This document shows, in pieces, positions 36,874-46,170 of a DNA stretch of 64,000 nt. The notes beneath the pieces are model-generated. The model did not search any database. It had not been told where the DNA came from and saw only the letters and a program-made list of their open reading frames with translations. The position numbers were made by a program, and so were the translations under genes. The stretch comes from JANQNX01 sp040217095 (GTDB taxonomy: Bacteria > Pseudomonadota > Gammaproteobacteria > Eutrophobiales > Eutrophobiaceae), in NCBI GenBank assembly GCA_965229565.1, contig OZ245888.1:2046001-2110000 (forward strand). The letters run 5' to 3'. Positions within the stretch are counted from its first letter, which is position 1; each line of letters opens with the position of its first letter.

Positions 36874-37692
36874 ATGGAAATACAAGATCGAGTAGGCATC
36901 ATTACCGGTGGTGGCAGCGGCATTGGTAACGCCGTAAGTTTTGAATTAGCAAAGCGCGGTGTCAAGAAGCTGGCACTGGTCGATATGTCAGACAATATCG
37001 AGATTGCTGCTGAACAGGTGAATAATGAAGTTAATGCTGACATTGCTGTTCCATTTAAAGGCAATACCTGCGATGAAGACTTTCGCACACATGTCTTCGA
37101 GGAAATGAAATCAAAATATGGTTTACCCTCTATCTGTATTCCTGCAGCGGGTATTACTCGTGACGACCTCGCAGTTAGAGTCGATAAGGAAACGAAGAAA
37201 GCAAAAATGTACCCGGTTGAAAACTTCAAACTGGTCGTGGATGTGAATTTGATTGCCCCTATCTACTGGGCTATGCACATGATTGCGCTGATTGCGGAAG
37301 ATCGTGCAGAAAAAGGACTGAAGAAATGGCACCCGGATGAGAGAGTGCGAGGTACTGTTATATTTATTGGATCCATTTCATCGCAGGGCAACAAGGGCCA
37401 GGTGTCTTATGCATCAACCAAAGCCGGTATTGAAGGTGCAGCAGCGACATTAACCAAGGAAGCGATTTTTCACGGCGTCCGCTGTGGCGTCATTCACCCG
37501 GGGTTTACAGACACGCCAATGGTGCGTGCAATGGGTGATGAATACATTGAAAAATACGTATTGCCGGATACCCAGTTGGGTCGACTGATACGCCCGCAGG
37601 AAATTGCGGACGCGATATGCTTCATGATCTCAAACTCCGCGGTAAGCGGTGAACTCTGGGCCGATGCGGGCTGGCATCCCTCCCCTGCATAG
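36874..37692 (+). CDS. Short-chain dehydrogenase/reductase
   Basis: 272 residues. The start at ATG 36874 follows AAGAGG; an upstream extension to 36784 is not homologous. NAD(P)-binding TGGGSGIG is residues 11-18, Asn125 is the structural Asn, and the catalytic triad is Ser (about 170), Tyr179 and Lys183 (VSYASTKAG). Resembles 3-oxoacyl-ACP reductases, but the substrate is not predictable. A strong terminator follows. Confidence 0.9.
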   Translation: MEIQDRVGIITGGGSGIGNAVSFELAKRGVKKLALVDMSDNIEIAAEQVNNEVNADIAVPFKGNTCDEDFRTHVFEEMKSKYGLPSICIPAAGITRDDLAVRVDKETKKAKMYPVENFKLVVDVNLIAPIYWAMHMIALIAEDRAEKGLKKWHPDERVRGTVIFIGSISSQGNKGQVSYASTKAGIEGAAATLTKEAIFHGVRCGVIHPGFTDTPMVRAMGDEYIEKYVLPDTQLGRLIRPQEIADAICFMISNSAVSGELWADAGWHPSPA

Positions 37693-37704
37693 GCAAAACC
37701 ATTT

Positions 37705-37735
37705 AAAAAAGCCCGGTATAGACCGGGCTTTTTTT
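37705..37735. terminator. Bidirectional rho-independent terminator
   Basis: AAAAAAGCCCGGT and its near-perfect complement ACCGGGCTTTTTTT flank a short ATAG loop. It has a GC stem and T run on the plus strand and an A-rich arm that makes it work on the minus strand too. It ends the SDR gene and the convergent minus-strand gene. Confidence 0.9.
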
Positions 37736-37745
37736 ACAGTCATAT

Positions 37746-38111
37746 TCAGGGACAACGCTCATCGCGGTAGTCCGTCAGGCTGATTTCCTGTAGATCCGGG
37801 TAAGCTTCATCGCGGTAGAATGACCACTGTCCGGCATTCAACGAATCATAAGTGCCACCATTACGCATGTCGATAAAAACCCAGCGAATCAATTCCGAAT
37901 CAATGGCCTCGTTCTTTATGCAGGCAAGTATCCAGCGGGCATTAAAGCCCAGTTTAATAATTGCGGGCTCTATCATGGTGACGTCTTCATCGTTTTTAAC
38001 GTAATAGTCACCCTCTTCGTTCTGTACCAGTTTATGATTACCCGGCAGGTCCATGGCCTGCGCTGTCGGCATGAATAGCAGCATGAAGTAAGTCAATAAT
38101 GAATATTTCAT
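37746..38111 (-). CDS. Secreted hypothetical protein
   Basis: 121 residues with a signal peptide (MKYSLLTYFMLLFMPTAQA). The rest is polar, with one internal cysteine (WILACIKNE) and a second at the C-terminus (DERCP) that could form a disulfide. No domain recognised. It shares direction with the next two genes and ends at the shared terminator. Confidence 0.65.
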   Translation of the reverse strand: MKYSLLTYFMLLFMPTAQAMDLPGNHKLVQNEEGDYYVKNDEDVTMIEPAIIKLGFNARWILACIKNEAIDSELIRWVFIDMRNGGTYDSLNAGQWSFYRDEAYPDLQEISLTDYRDERCP

Positions 38112-38145
38112 TGTTCTCTATAGCTCTGTTATTTCAATGTTTAAA

Positions 38146-38421
38146 TTATCGGCCACCGAGCAATTTTGCCACGGCATGATCGCTGCCCAGGAAACCTACC
38201 ACCAGGCCAATAAATCCCATGAAGCCGAAAACGATGGTTGGCAACCAGGCGCCGCTGCGAACATCTGCCGGTGCCACCCAGGGCACGGCGATCGCCAGCC
38301 CTGTCAGGATAAGCCCTAGTATGCAAACCAACGGTCGCTTCCAGTTTGCAGGGCGATAACCCTCTGAATCCTGTTCAAAGTGACGCAAGACCGGGTTAAA
38401 AACTTTTCTTAGAAAGTTCAT
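38146..38421 (-). CDS. Small two-helix membrane protein (hypothetical)
   Basis: 91 residues with hydrophobic helices at about 33-50 (CILGLILTGLAIAVPWV) and about 63-82 (IVFGFMGFIGLVVGFLG). Its first 4 bases overlap the stop of the NADAR gene, suggesting translational coupling with it. Function unknown. Confidence 0.6.
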   Translation of the reverse strand: MNFLRKVFNPVLRHFEQDSEGYRPANWKRPLVCILGLILTGLAIAVPWVAPADVRSGAWLPTIVFGFMGFIGLVVGFLGSDHAVAKLLGGR

Positions 38422-38900
38422 CGTGCCATCTTCTCTTCATTCAACTTGGCGCGGATATTCATCAGAACCTTACCATAATTGTTATGACCCAGACGATCCC
38501 TGCCACAACCCCAGAAATAGTCATACTGGCTATTTTCCATGATTTGATTCGTACCCGTTCGTAGAAGCTGTTCTCCTATCTCCTCGAAGGTACGACACTT
38601 GGTATACATACCTCTTACCATCATTACGACACGGTTCTTTTTCCAGTCCTTTTGGCGTTTCGGTTTTCGTGCATGCCCCAGTTCGTTGGCCCTGGCCGGG
38701 GTCTCACACAACCTGATTTCCTGTTGGTAGTCCGGGTCACTGAACTTCATGGCCTGGTAATAATGTTCCAACGTAGGCCAAAACTGGCCCTCCAGTTCGA
38801 AACCGTGTTGCGAATAAGAAGACAGCGGCTCAGTGCTATCCGAGCGGGAAAGAAAGATCGTGGTATCGTCCGGACTGTTGAATAAGGCCATATTGCTCAA
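38418..38900 (-). CDS. NADAR/YbiA-family ADP-ribosyl-related glycosidase
   Basis: The 160-residue protein fits the YbiA/NADAR family. FWPTLEHYYQAMKF and YDYFWGCGRDRLGHNNYGKV are the conserved blocks. Known members cleave N-glycosidic bonds in riboflavin intermediates or remove ADP-ribose from guanine or other targets. No riboflavin gene is nearby. It heads a small minus-strand operon with a membrane and a secreted protein. Confidence 0.88.
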   Translation of the reverse strand: MSNMALFNSPDDTTIFLSRSDSTEPLSSYSQHGFELEGQFWPTLEHYYQAMKFSDPDYQQEIRLCETPARANELGHARKPKRQKDWKKNRVVMMVRGMYTKCRTFEEIGEQLLRTGTNQIMENSQYDYFWGCGRDRLGHNNYGKVLMNIRAKLNEEKMAR

Positions 38901-39028
38901 TTAGTTAGGATAAAAATGGTAGAATTTAACGGCTATAGTACAACAAAGCCAGTCGCTATTTGGTGCGAATTATATTTTGCTATAAAAGCCTGAATATCCT
39001 AAGATTTTACATCAGGTTATTATGATAA

Positions 39029-39709
39029 ATGGGTATATTAGAAGTGGAAAACGACAATCAGGATAAACCCAGGCCAAGATTACTCGCTGAATACCTGCCC
39101 TGCTCCAGAGGCTCAATACGTCTCGCCATGCAGAAAAAGCGTGAGAGCAAGGTCAAGGGCAACAAGATCAAGCACATTGGCGAAATCTTGGTTGCGGAAA
39201 AAATCATCACAGAAGAAGAATTGCAAAATGCATTGCGGCGGCAACGCTCGGATCGATTGGCCCATTGCCCGGGTTTTACATCACTAAGCAAGGCGGAGCT
39301 AAGCGCGATAAGTAAACACTTTACTGAAATCAGTGTGCCGTCCGACAAGCAGTTTATCTTTGAGGGCGAAGAGGATCCGACCATGTATGTACTGGTCGAT
39401 GGACAGCTTGAAGTCTTTATTCATAATGAAAACGGCGACGAAATACACATTGCCTATGTGCGGCCGGTCCAGCCTATCGGTGAAATGGGTTATTTCCAGG
39501 GTGGTACCCGTACCGCATCAGTCAGAGCGGTAACACCATCTGAATTACTGGTGGCAAGCTACAAGAACCTGACCCATTATTTTGAACACGTCCCGCATGT
39601 TGCACATGCGTTTGTTGAAATGGTTCAACGTCGTCAGGCAGAAACCAACCGTATCATAGAAGATGCGGATTCGGACGATGCCTCGCTACTTGAAAAGACC
39701 CTGCAATAA
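39029..39709 (+). CDS. Cyclic-nucleotide-binding domain protein
   Basis: 226 residues. Near residues 48-70 there is an IGEILVAEKIITEEELQNAL segment like the N-terminal domain of GspE/PilB-type ATPases. Residues about 80-190 form a cNMP-binding beta barrel; GEMGYFQGGTRTASVRA keeps both Glu152 and Arg161 that usually hold the cyclic phosphate. Start context is weak. It begins a three-gene set with the signalling protein and the Sel1 protein downstream (22 bp and 1 bp gaps). Confidence 0.82.
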   Translation: MGILEVENDNQDKPRPRLLAEYLPCSRGSIRLAMQKKRESKVKGNKIKHIGEILVAEKIITEEELQNALRRQRSDRLAHCPGFTSLSKAELSAISKHFTEISVPSDKQFIFEGEEDPTMYVLVDGQLEVFIHNENGDEIHIAYVRPVQPIGEMGYFQGGTRTASVRAVTPSELLVASYKNLTHYFEHVPHVAHAFVEMVQRRQAETNRIIEDADSDDASLLEKTLQ

Positions 39710-39731
39710 TTCCAGGCCCCGGTTTTAATCC

Positions 39732-42700
39732 ATGTCAGAGAATGAACTGAAAAAAATACTATTGCTTGACGATAGTGCTGACTATCGTAACCTGATCAAG
39801 CTGTTTATAAAAAAACTGCTGCCAGAGATAGACATCGTTGAACATGATCCTCTCACTCAAGGTATTCCCGACGAAAATTTCAACTGGGGAGAGTATGACG
39901 TTCTGTTACTGGATTTCGATTTGACGATACCCGGTGTAACAGGTCTGGACATACTGCAAAAAAATCATAAAAGACCGGACTTCCCTGCCACTATCATGTT
40001 AACCGGTGCCGGCACAGAAGAAATTGCACTGCGAGCGCTACGCTTTGGCATTTTTGAATACCAGAGCAAGCAAAAGCTGACCAAGGACAAACTCAAGGAA
40101 TTGATTATTCAGGCGCATGAGGCCAGAAAAGAAGTACGCGCCAACACTGAGCAACGCCAGGAACAAACCAGTGCCTTCAGCAAGGAAGTCTTTTACGACA
40201 AGCTGCGTAAGGCTTCCGAGGATCCGGACTCACAGCGTGTATTAATCGTTATTCAACTGGACGATGTGGAACAGATAGAGACCAAGATAGGGATCATTGG
40301 CAGAGACAGCCTGGTAAATTTCATCGCTCGAAAGTGTTTTGAAATGTTCAAATTAGGTGAATGTAACCCAAATATTACCAAGACAGGCGACAACGCCATT
40401 GCCCTGCAAATTGATTTCCCGGATAGCATGCAAACGCTAGAGAAAAATATGCGAGGGATATGCAAAAATCTCGATAAGTCCGTGTTTCGTTTTGCCGATA
40501 TACAACATGAATTCAGGGTTAGCATCGGTGTATTAAAACTGGGCAATCTGATTTCCACTACGCAACAGCTTATCGAACTCACCATGGAAGCAGCACAGCG
40601 AGCGAGCGTGGAAAAATCGAATTCTTTCTACATCTGGAAAGATAACGCCGAAATAACCACAAATGAAAGTGAAAACGATGATGCAGAAACAATTGATGAT
40701 AACGCGGCAGCACTGGAATCTGCCGATGACGCAGAAGAAGCCAGGCAGAATTTAAAAAGGAAACTTCAGGAAATTTCCCGGAGAAAAGCCAGGGTCGAAC
40801 AGGAAGTACGTTCCAGCCAGGAAGAACAACAGAAACTGGATGAAAAACTGGAGTCCGATGCTGCCGCGCGGGCCGAGATGGAAGCAAGATTAAAAGCAGC
40901 TGAAGAAGAACGTACCAGGCTGGAAGCAGAAACCCGGGAAAAGGCCGAAGCAGAGGTCAGGGCCAGGACAGAAGAAAAAGAACGTGCCAGGCTGGAAGCA
41001 GAAAAGCGCGCAGAGGAAGAAGCTCAACAACGTCGCGAAGCGGAAATAAAGGCAGAGACCGAGGCAAAATCCAAGGCCGAGCTGGAAGCCAAACTCAAGC
41101 AACTAGAAGAAGAGCGTGCACAACGCGAGCAGGAACAACAGAAAGAGCGGGAGGCTCAACAAAAAAGAGAGGCCGAATTAAAAGCCGAAGCAGAGGAACA
41201 GGCCAGGGCCGAGCTGGAAGCAAGGCTAAAGGAACTGGAAGAAGAACGTGTTAGACATGAACAGGAACAACAGGCTGAACACGAGGCCAGGCAAAAGCGA
41301 GAGGCTGAACTAAAAGCCGAGGCTGAACAAAAAGCAGAGCTTGAGGGAAAAGCCAAGGCAGAACTGGAAGCAAAACTCAAGGAACTGGAAGAAGAGCGTG
41401 CACAACGCGAGCAGGAACAACAGAAAGAGCGGGAGGCCTTGAAACAGCGAGAGCTAGAACTCAAGGCTGAAGCAGAGCAAAAGGCCAGGGCCGAGCTTGA
41501 TGCAAAGCTGAAAGAATTAGAAGAAGAACGTGCCAAACGTGAACACGAGCAGCAGGCTGAACACGAGGCCATGCTACAGCGAGAGGCTGAATTAACAGCA
41601 GCGATAGAGGCCGAGATCAAGGCCAAGGCCGAGCTCGAGGAAGAAATGAAGGAAGCACGACAGGCCAAGGAAAGACTTGAGGCAGATCTGAAGGCTATTT
41701 CCGAGGCCAAGGAAAAGGCAGAAGCCGAAATGAAGGCCATGCAGGAGCAGAAAGCACAGTTGGAAAAGGATTTACAACACGCCTTTTCGCTAAGCCCGAC
41801 AACCAATGTACTTGACGCGTCGCCACCACCAGCTACCTCAACTACTGCACCTCCGACTCAAGCGACTGCTAATACAGAACCGGCTAAAAGGTTAGTACAA
41901 CCTGAAGCTGCTGCCGACAAGCATGATGAGCCAGAGCAGGATCAGTCTACAATAGAAAGTTCAATTAGAAAGATGCTAACTGAAAACAGGATCATACAAA
42001 CCTATCAACCTGTGGTACTAATGGGAGAAGAATCCGAGGAAAATGATGAACCTGGCATGGAAATCTACCAGACTGGGTTGTTGTGTATTGATGAAGAAGA
42101 AAACTCCGGCATCAATGAATGGCTGCAAGACATAGCCTCACTATCCCTTGAGCTGCAACAATCACTGCAGGAATTTATACTGCGACAGGTATTTGCCCGA
42201 ATTACAGAAAGAGAGATGGGCAATATGCCGTATAAGTTCATCATAAATATTTCTGCAGTCTGGTTTGCAGATATCAAGCTGTTTGATTGGCTGCAGAAGA
42301 TATTAAATCAGACAAAACCCTACAACCCTGGTAAAGCCTTTATACTCAATATTCCTTTATCTTTATACCTTGAACATGAAAAACGTGCATCTGCGTTAAT
42401 CAGTACGCTACGCAAAAACCACCATTTCCAGATCGCATTATCTGAATTCAACGACAAAAAAAATATTGACAAAATTTGCAAAAGTGCTGCGATCAAATAT
42501 CTCAATACTGACCTTGAGGGTTTAAAAAGTTTAACTACGCAATTGGCTCCAACAGAAACAAAAAGCACTGATAGTGAGGAAGAACAGGAGAAAAAAAACC
42601 TGCTTCAGCATTTAAAGGGAACTGGGTTAAAGTTGATCAGTTCCGGCATTAATGACGCTACCACGCTTACCGAAGCCATCACCCTGGGAGCAGACTACAC

Positions 42701-42776
42701 TGTTGGTGATTTCGTCGGCGAAGTTCAAGAATCATTAAACGAGTCTGCATCAGTAGAGTCCTTCGAATTAACCTGA
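39732..42776 (+). CDS. Receiver - degenerate GGDEF - coiled coil - degenerate EAL protein
   Basis: 1014 residues. Residues 1-125 are a response-regulator receiver with Asp13-Asp14, phospho-acceptor Asp63 and Thr91. Residues about 160-305 resemble a GGDEF domain in which the active-site loop is TGDNA (218-222) instead of GGDEF. Residues about 330-690 are a charged coiled coil with near-44-residue repeats. Residues about 745-1005 resemble EAL, keeping Glu777 (EIY in place of EAL) and FIINIS, but losing DDFGTG (SEFND instead) and the KID lysine. It therefore looks catalytically dead, like FimX-type scaffolds. No transmembrane helix. Confidence 0.85.
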   Translation: MSENELKKILLLDDSADYRNLIKLFIKKLLPEIDIVEHDPLTQGIPDENFNWGEYDVLLLDFDLTIPGVTGLDILQKNHKRPDFPATIMLTGAGTEEIALRALRFGIFEYQSKQKLTKDKLKELIIQAHEARKEVRANTEQRQEQTSAFSKEVFYDKLRKASEDPDSQRVLIVIQLDDVEQIETKIGIIGRDSLVNFIARKCFEMFKLGECNPNITKTGDNAIALQIDFPDSMQTLEKNMRGICKNLDKSVFRFADIQHEFRVSIGVLKLGNLISTTQQLIELTMEAAQRASVEKSNSFYIWKDNAEITTNESENDDAETIDDNAAALESADDAEEARQNLKRKLQEISRRKARVEQEVRSSQEEQQKLDEKLESDAAARAEMEARLKAAEEERTRLEAETREKAEAEVRARTEEKERARLEAEKRAEEEAQQRREAEIKAETEAKSKAELEAKLKQLEEERAQREQEQQKEREAQQKREAELKAEAEEQARAELEARLKELEEERVRHEQEQQAEHEARQKREAELKAEAEQKAELEGKAKAELEAKLKELEEERAQREQEQQKEREALKQRELELKAEAEQKARAELDAKLKELEEERAKREHEQQAEHEAMLQREAELTAAIEAEIKAKAELEEEMKEARQAKERLEADLKAISEAKEKAEAEMKAMQEQKAQLEKDLQHAFSLSPTTNVLDASPPPATSTTAPPTQATANTEPAKRLVQPEAAADKHDEPEQDQSTIESSIRKMLTENRIIQTYQPVVLMGEESEENDEPGMEIYQTGLLCIDEEENSGINEWLQDIASLSLELQQSLQEFILRQVFARITEREMGNMPYKFIINISAVWFADIKLFDWLQKILNQTKPYNPGKAFILNIPLSLYLEHEKRASALISTLRKNHHFQIALSEFNDKKNIDKICKSAAIKYLNTDLEGLKSLTTQLAPTETKSTDSEEEQEKKNLLQHLKGTGLKLISSGINDATTLTEAITLGADYTVGDFVGEVQESLNESASVESFELT
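41073..41627 (+). repeat. Coiled-coil repeat array within the signalling gene
   Basis: Units beginning (K/R)AELEA(K/R)LKELEEER occur at residues 448, 492, 542, 586 and 632, spaced 44, 50, 44 and 46 residues. The first and third share an exact 50-base match (41106-41155 and 41388-41437), showing recent duplication at the DNA level. Confidence 0.85.
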
Positions 42777-42777
42777 C

Positions 42778-43527
42778 ATGTGTAACAGGTTTCTGCCGCT
42801 GACATTGCTGTTATTTACCGCATTTAATGTAAATGCTGATTTTACAGCAGGCGGTGACGCCTACAAGCGTGGCGATTTTGCTGCAGCGGCAAAGGAATTC
42901 AGGCCACTGGCGGAAAGAGGTGACCACCGAGCGATGTATGCGCTGGGGTCCATGTATGCAGCCGGTCTCGGTGTTGATAAAGATCTCAACATGGCCTTTG
43001 AGCTTTTTGATGAAGCCGCAAAAAACGGGCGTGTTGATGCCATGTATAAACTTGGCTTGATGTATGAAGAGGGGTTAGCAACCCAACAGGACTATCGCAA
43101 GGCATTGCGCTATTACCAGAAATCAGCCCGACAGGGTTACCCGTTAAGCCAATACCGTTTTGGTTTAATGTATGCAAGGGGTAAAGGTGTCAGTCAAAAC
43201 CCGGTGACTGCCAGTGCCTGGTTAATCATAGCCGGCCATTATTTTATTTATGAATCCGGAAAAACAGATAACCCGGCGAATTCCGCCACAGGCTTTGCGC
43301 AGAAAATACTCTTTACCCAACAACAGGAACTGGATCGGATTACGCGTACCCTGGTAGACGAACTGCAAGCCCTGAAAAAACAACTGACGCAGGAAGAGAT
43401 AGAACTGGTAAGAACAAAGGTGATTGAATTCGAAAAATATAAAAAGGAATATCATAGTAACAGCGTCAAAAATATCAACGCAAATGGTTTATACGAAAAA
43501 CTGTTTCTTCCCGACACTCTTCAATAA
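42778..43527 (+). CDS. Sel1-repeat periplasmic protein
   Basis: 249 residues with a signal peptide (to about FNVNADF) and at least three Sel1-like repeats (AMYALGSMYAAGLGVDKDLN; AMYKLGLMYEEGLATQQDYR; SQYRFGLMYARGKGVSQNP). A C-terminal charged helix (KKEYHSNSV) follows. Sel1 proteins are protein-interaction scaffolds. It starts 1 base after the receiver/EAL gene, so likely one transcript. Confidence 0.85.
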   Translation: MCNRFLPLTLLLFTAFNVNADFTAGGDAYKRGDFAAAAKEFRPLAERGDHRAMYALGSMYAAGLGVDKDLNMAFELFDEAAKNGRVDAMYKLGLMYEEGLATQQDYRKALRYYQKSARQGYPLSQYRFGLMYARGKGVSQNPVTASAWLIIAGHYFIYESGKTDNPANSATGFAQKILFTQQQELDRITRTLVDELQALKKQLTQEEIELVRTKVIEFEKYKKEYHSNSVKNINANGLYEKLFLPDTLQ

Positions 43528-43554
43528 ATAAACAAGGTTGTAGCCTGCCCCTCC

Positions 43555-44826
43555 TTACGGCTGATCTACGCCATTTGCCGTAATCGATCGTATCTCTTCG
43601 GCAATCAGGGCAATTCCTTTTTCTACTACGGGGGTATCCATGGAGTAAGTCACCCTCAGGCATTGGTGCTTGTGACTCCAGTCATCATTATCAAGACCGG
43701 GGAAAAAATATTCTCCAGGAATCACCAGCACATGCTTTTCTTTCAAACGTTGATAAAGTTGTAACGTTGTGACAGGCAGGTCCGGAAACCATAACCACAG
43801 GAAGATGGCACCCTCTGGACGATGGATCATGTACTTGATGTCGTGCATTTCACGGTTAATAACATCCAGTGCGTGTTCCAGTTTCTGCTGGTAATAGGGT
43901 TTAATTAACATTTGCGACAAGCGCAATAACTCACCACTTTCCACTAGGTCCTGGGCTATCATCGCACCAAAATTTGGCGGTGCCAGGTTGATAATGGCAT
44001 TCATGTTGCGGATAAGCTCTATAATCTCTGTATTGGCAATAACAATACCCGTACGGGCGCCCGGCAGGCCAACCTTGGACAAACTCATACAATAAATGAT
44101 ATTCGGGCTCCAGGCTGGTGACGTCTCTGTAAAAATAATATTCGGGAATGGATCGCCATAGGCATTATCAATTATTAAAGGGACTGCACTGGATTCAGCC
44201 AGGGATATGAGTCGTTCAACCTCATCGTCAGTCAACACGTTGCCGGTAGGGTTCGTGGGCCGGGAGACACACATTGCGGCCGTATTGTCCTGCACTTTTA
44301 AATGATCAAAATCGATACGGTATTTAAAAAAATGATCGCCCTGCTCTTCTATTACCGGACGATGCGAATAAAACAGGTTGTCTGTCAATGCGACGTCACC
44401 ATAACCAATATACTCGGGTGTAATCGGTAACAATACCTGCCGATGCTGCCCTGTCTCGTCCTCACCACCAAACATATTGAACAGGTAAAAAAAGGCCGAC
44501 TGACTGCCAATGGTCAGGGCCACGTTTTCAGGCGTTATTCCCCAGCCATATTGCTTGTTCATGAGTTTGACCAGTGACGCTATAAATTGTCGGTTTCCTT
44601 CCGGCGATTCATAGTTACCGACTACATGTGAGAAACGGGAAGGGTTATCTATTAGTCGATGTAGCGAGTCTCGAAAGTATTGTTGTACTCCCGGTATATG
44701 GCTTGGATTACCACCGCCGAGCATCAAGGTCTCGTCCTGTCCGGCCATGGCCTTGCCAAGGTCATCCATCAGCCGAACGATGCCTGATTCGTTTGTAAAT
44801 CTTGAAGCGAAACGCGAAAACTTCAT
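43555..44826 (-). CDS. avtA: Valine--pyruvate aminotransferase
   Basis: AvtA makes valine from 2-ketoisovalerate and alanine. The 423-residue protein starts MKFSRFASRFTNESGI at ATG 44826 (a TTG 9 bases upstream is less likely). LGGGNPSHIP, TIGSQSAFFYLFNMF, CVSRPTNPTGN, DNAYGDPFP and MSLSKVGLPGART (PLP lysine in the last) match the E. coli enzyme closely along its whole length. Convergent with the Sel1 gene. Confidence 0.95.
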   Translation of the reverse strand: MKFSRFASRFTNESGIVRLMDDLGKAMAGQDETLMLGGGNPSHIPGVQQYFRDSLHRLIDNPSRFSHVVGNYESPEGNRQFIASLVKLMNKQYGWGITPENVALTIGSQSAFFYLFNMFGGEDETGQHRQVLLPITPEYIGYGDVALTDNLFYSHRPVIEEQGDHFFKYRIDFDHLKVQDNTAAMCVSRPTNPTGNVLTDDEVERLISLAESSAVPLIIDNAYGDPFPNIIFTETSPAWSPNIIYCMSLSKVGLPGARTGIVIANTEIIELIRNMNAIINLAPPNFGAMIAQDLVESGELLRLSQMLIKPYYQQKLEHALDVINREMHDIKYMIHRPEGAIFLWLWFPDLPVTTLQLYQRLKEKHVLVIPGEYFFPGLDNDDWSHKHQCLRVTYSMDTPVVEKGIALIAEEIRSITANGVDQP

Positions 44827-44877
44827 GCTGAACAACCAAACGTCCTGTTCAACTGGTAAAAAGCAGTCGGGTAAAAA

Positions 44878-46047
44878 TTATTTACGACTTTTCTTTTTTG
44901 TCGCAATTTTCTTCCCGACAAGCAGTAAGTGAATCACTCTCTCACCAGCATTGGCAAGAAGCACCTTTGAATTTTTCATAGCTTCTTCAAGTGAAATCGG
45001 GGACGCACATGCGCTGTCCAGTCCAGCTATGCCATGTTTAAAAACACCATTGGCATCATCAGCAAGACCTCCTCCTACAGCAATAGTAGGCACGCCATAC
45101 TTTCGCGCTGTCTTAGCCACGCCTGACGGTGTCTTGCCAAATGCTGTTTGAAAATCGACCTGGCCTTCACCGGTGATAACGAGATCGGCATTTTTCAAAT
45201 GTTTAGCAATTTTTGTTGCTTCCAGCACGATATCAATACCGCTCTTCATGCTGGCCCGTGCAAACGCAACCAGTCCGGCACCCAGGCCACCCGCGGCACC
45301 GGCACCCTTGCGATTGAGCACGTCTTTCTTCAGGTCCTTCTTGATGATACCGGCCAGGTGACGCAGGTTGGAGTCCAGTGTTTTTACCATGGCCGGTGTT
45401 GCACCTTTCTGCGGGCCAAACACGTGTGAGGCACCGTTCTTGCCACACAGTGGATTATTAACATCACAGGCAACCACAATTTTTGTTTTTTTCATCAGCG
45501 GATCAAGTCCACTCATATCGATACCGGAGATTTTGTTCAGCATGCCGCCCGCACCATGCTGCTTGATAGTTTTTCCATTCTTGTCGAGAAAGCGTACACC
45601 TATGGCCTGGGCCATGCCGACACCACCATCGTTGGTGGCCGAACCACCTATACCAATGATAATCTTACTGGCGCCACGGCGTGCCGCATCAATTAACAAT
45701 TCACCTGTTCCGTAGCTGGTCGTTTTCAGTGGATTGCGCGCTTTGCCAGTCGCAAGCGGCAGCCCGGATGCCTCGGCCATTTCAATTACCGCGGTTTCAC
45801 CGTCGGCCAGCATACCGTAGCGTGCTGTCACCGGTTTACCGATCGGTCCTGTCACTTTCTTGCGTACGAATTTGCCCCCGGTCGCATCTACCAGGGACTG
45901 CACCGTACCCTCACCGCCGTCGGCCATGGGCACCTTGATACATTTCGCCCGTGGCAGGACCCGTTTTATGCCCTTCTCCAGGGCACTGGCAACCTGTAAA
46001 GAGGTCAGGTTTCCCTTAAACGAGTCCGGTGCGAGTACGATTTTCAT
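44878..46047 (-). CDS. Glycerate kinase
   Basis: The 389-residue protein belongs to the GarK/GlxK family, phosphorylating D-glycerate. The N-terminal VLAPDSFKGNLTSLQVA and ADGGEGTVQSLV are diagnostic, as is GIGGSATNDGG. The start has an AGGAGG site 8 bases upstream. The Lys-rich C-terminus (KKIATKKKSRK) is a few residues longer than usual. Ends 51 bp upstream of the avtA start, on the same strand. Confidence 0.93.
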   Translation of the reverse strand: MKIVLAPDSFKGNLTSLQVASALEKGIKRVLPRAKCIKVPMADGGEGTVQSLVDATGGKFVRKKVTGPIGKPVTARYGMLADGETAVIEMAEASGLPLATGKARNPLKTTSYGTGELLIDAARRGASKIIIGIGGSATNDGGVGMAQAIGVRFLDKNGKTIKQHGAGGMLNKISGIDMSGLDPLMKKTKIVVACDVNNPLCGKNGASHVFGPQKGATPAMVKTLDSNLRHLAGIIKKDLKKDVLNRKGAGAAGGLGAGLVAFARASMKSGIDIVLEATKIAKHLKNADLVITGEGQVDFQTAFGKTPSGVAKTARKYGVPTIAVGGGLADDANGVFKHGIAGLDSACASPISLEEAMKNSKVLLANAGERVIHLLLVGKKIATKKKSRK

Positions 46048-46170
46048 TCAAATGCCCTCCTTTCGTGGCATGCTGTTCTTGGCAATTAAGTGGCAGATTA
46101 GACTGTTATATGGTTTTTATTTTGTAGTATCCGTAGTTTAAGTGATTTAAGAGAGATACGAAAATAATTG

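Noticed and set aside
41156..41806. 216-codon open frame opposite the coiled-coil region (Ser/Cys-rich)
   Set aside because: It is a mirror of the repetitive Glu/Lys-rich coding strand and has no homology-like features.
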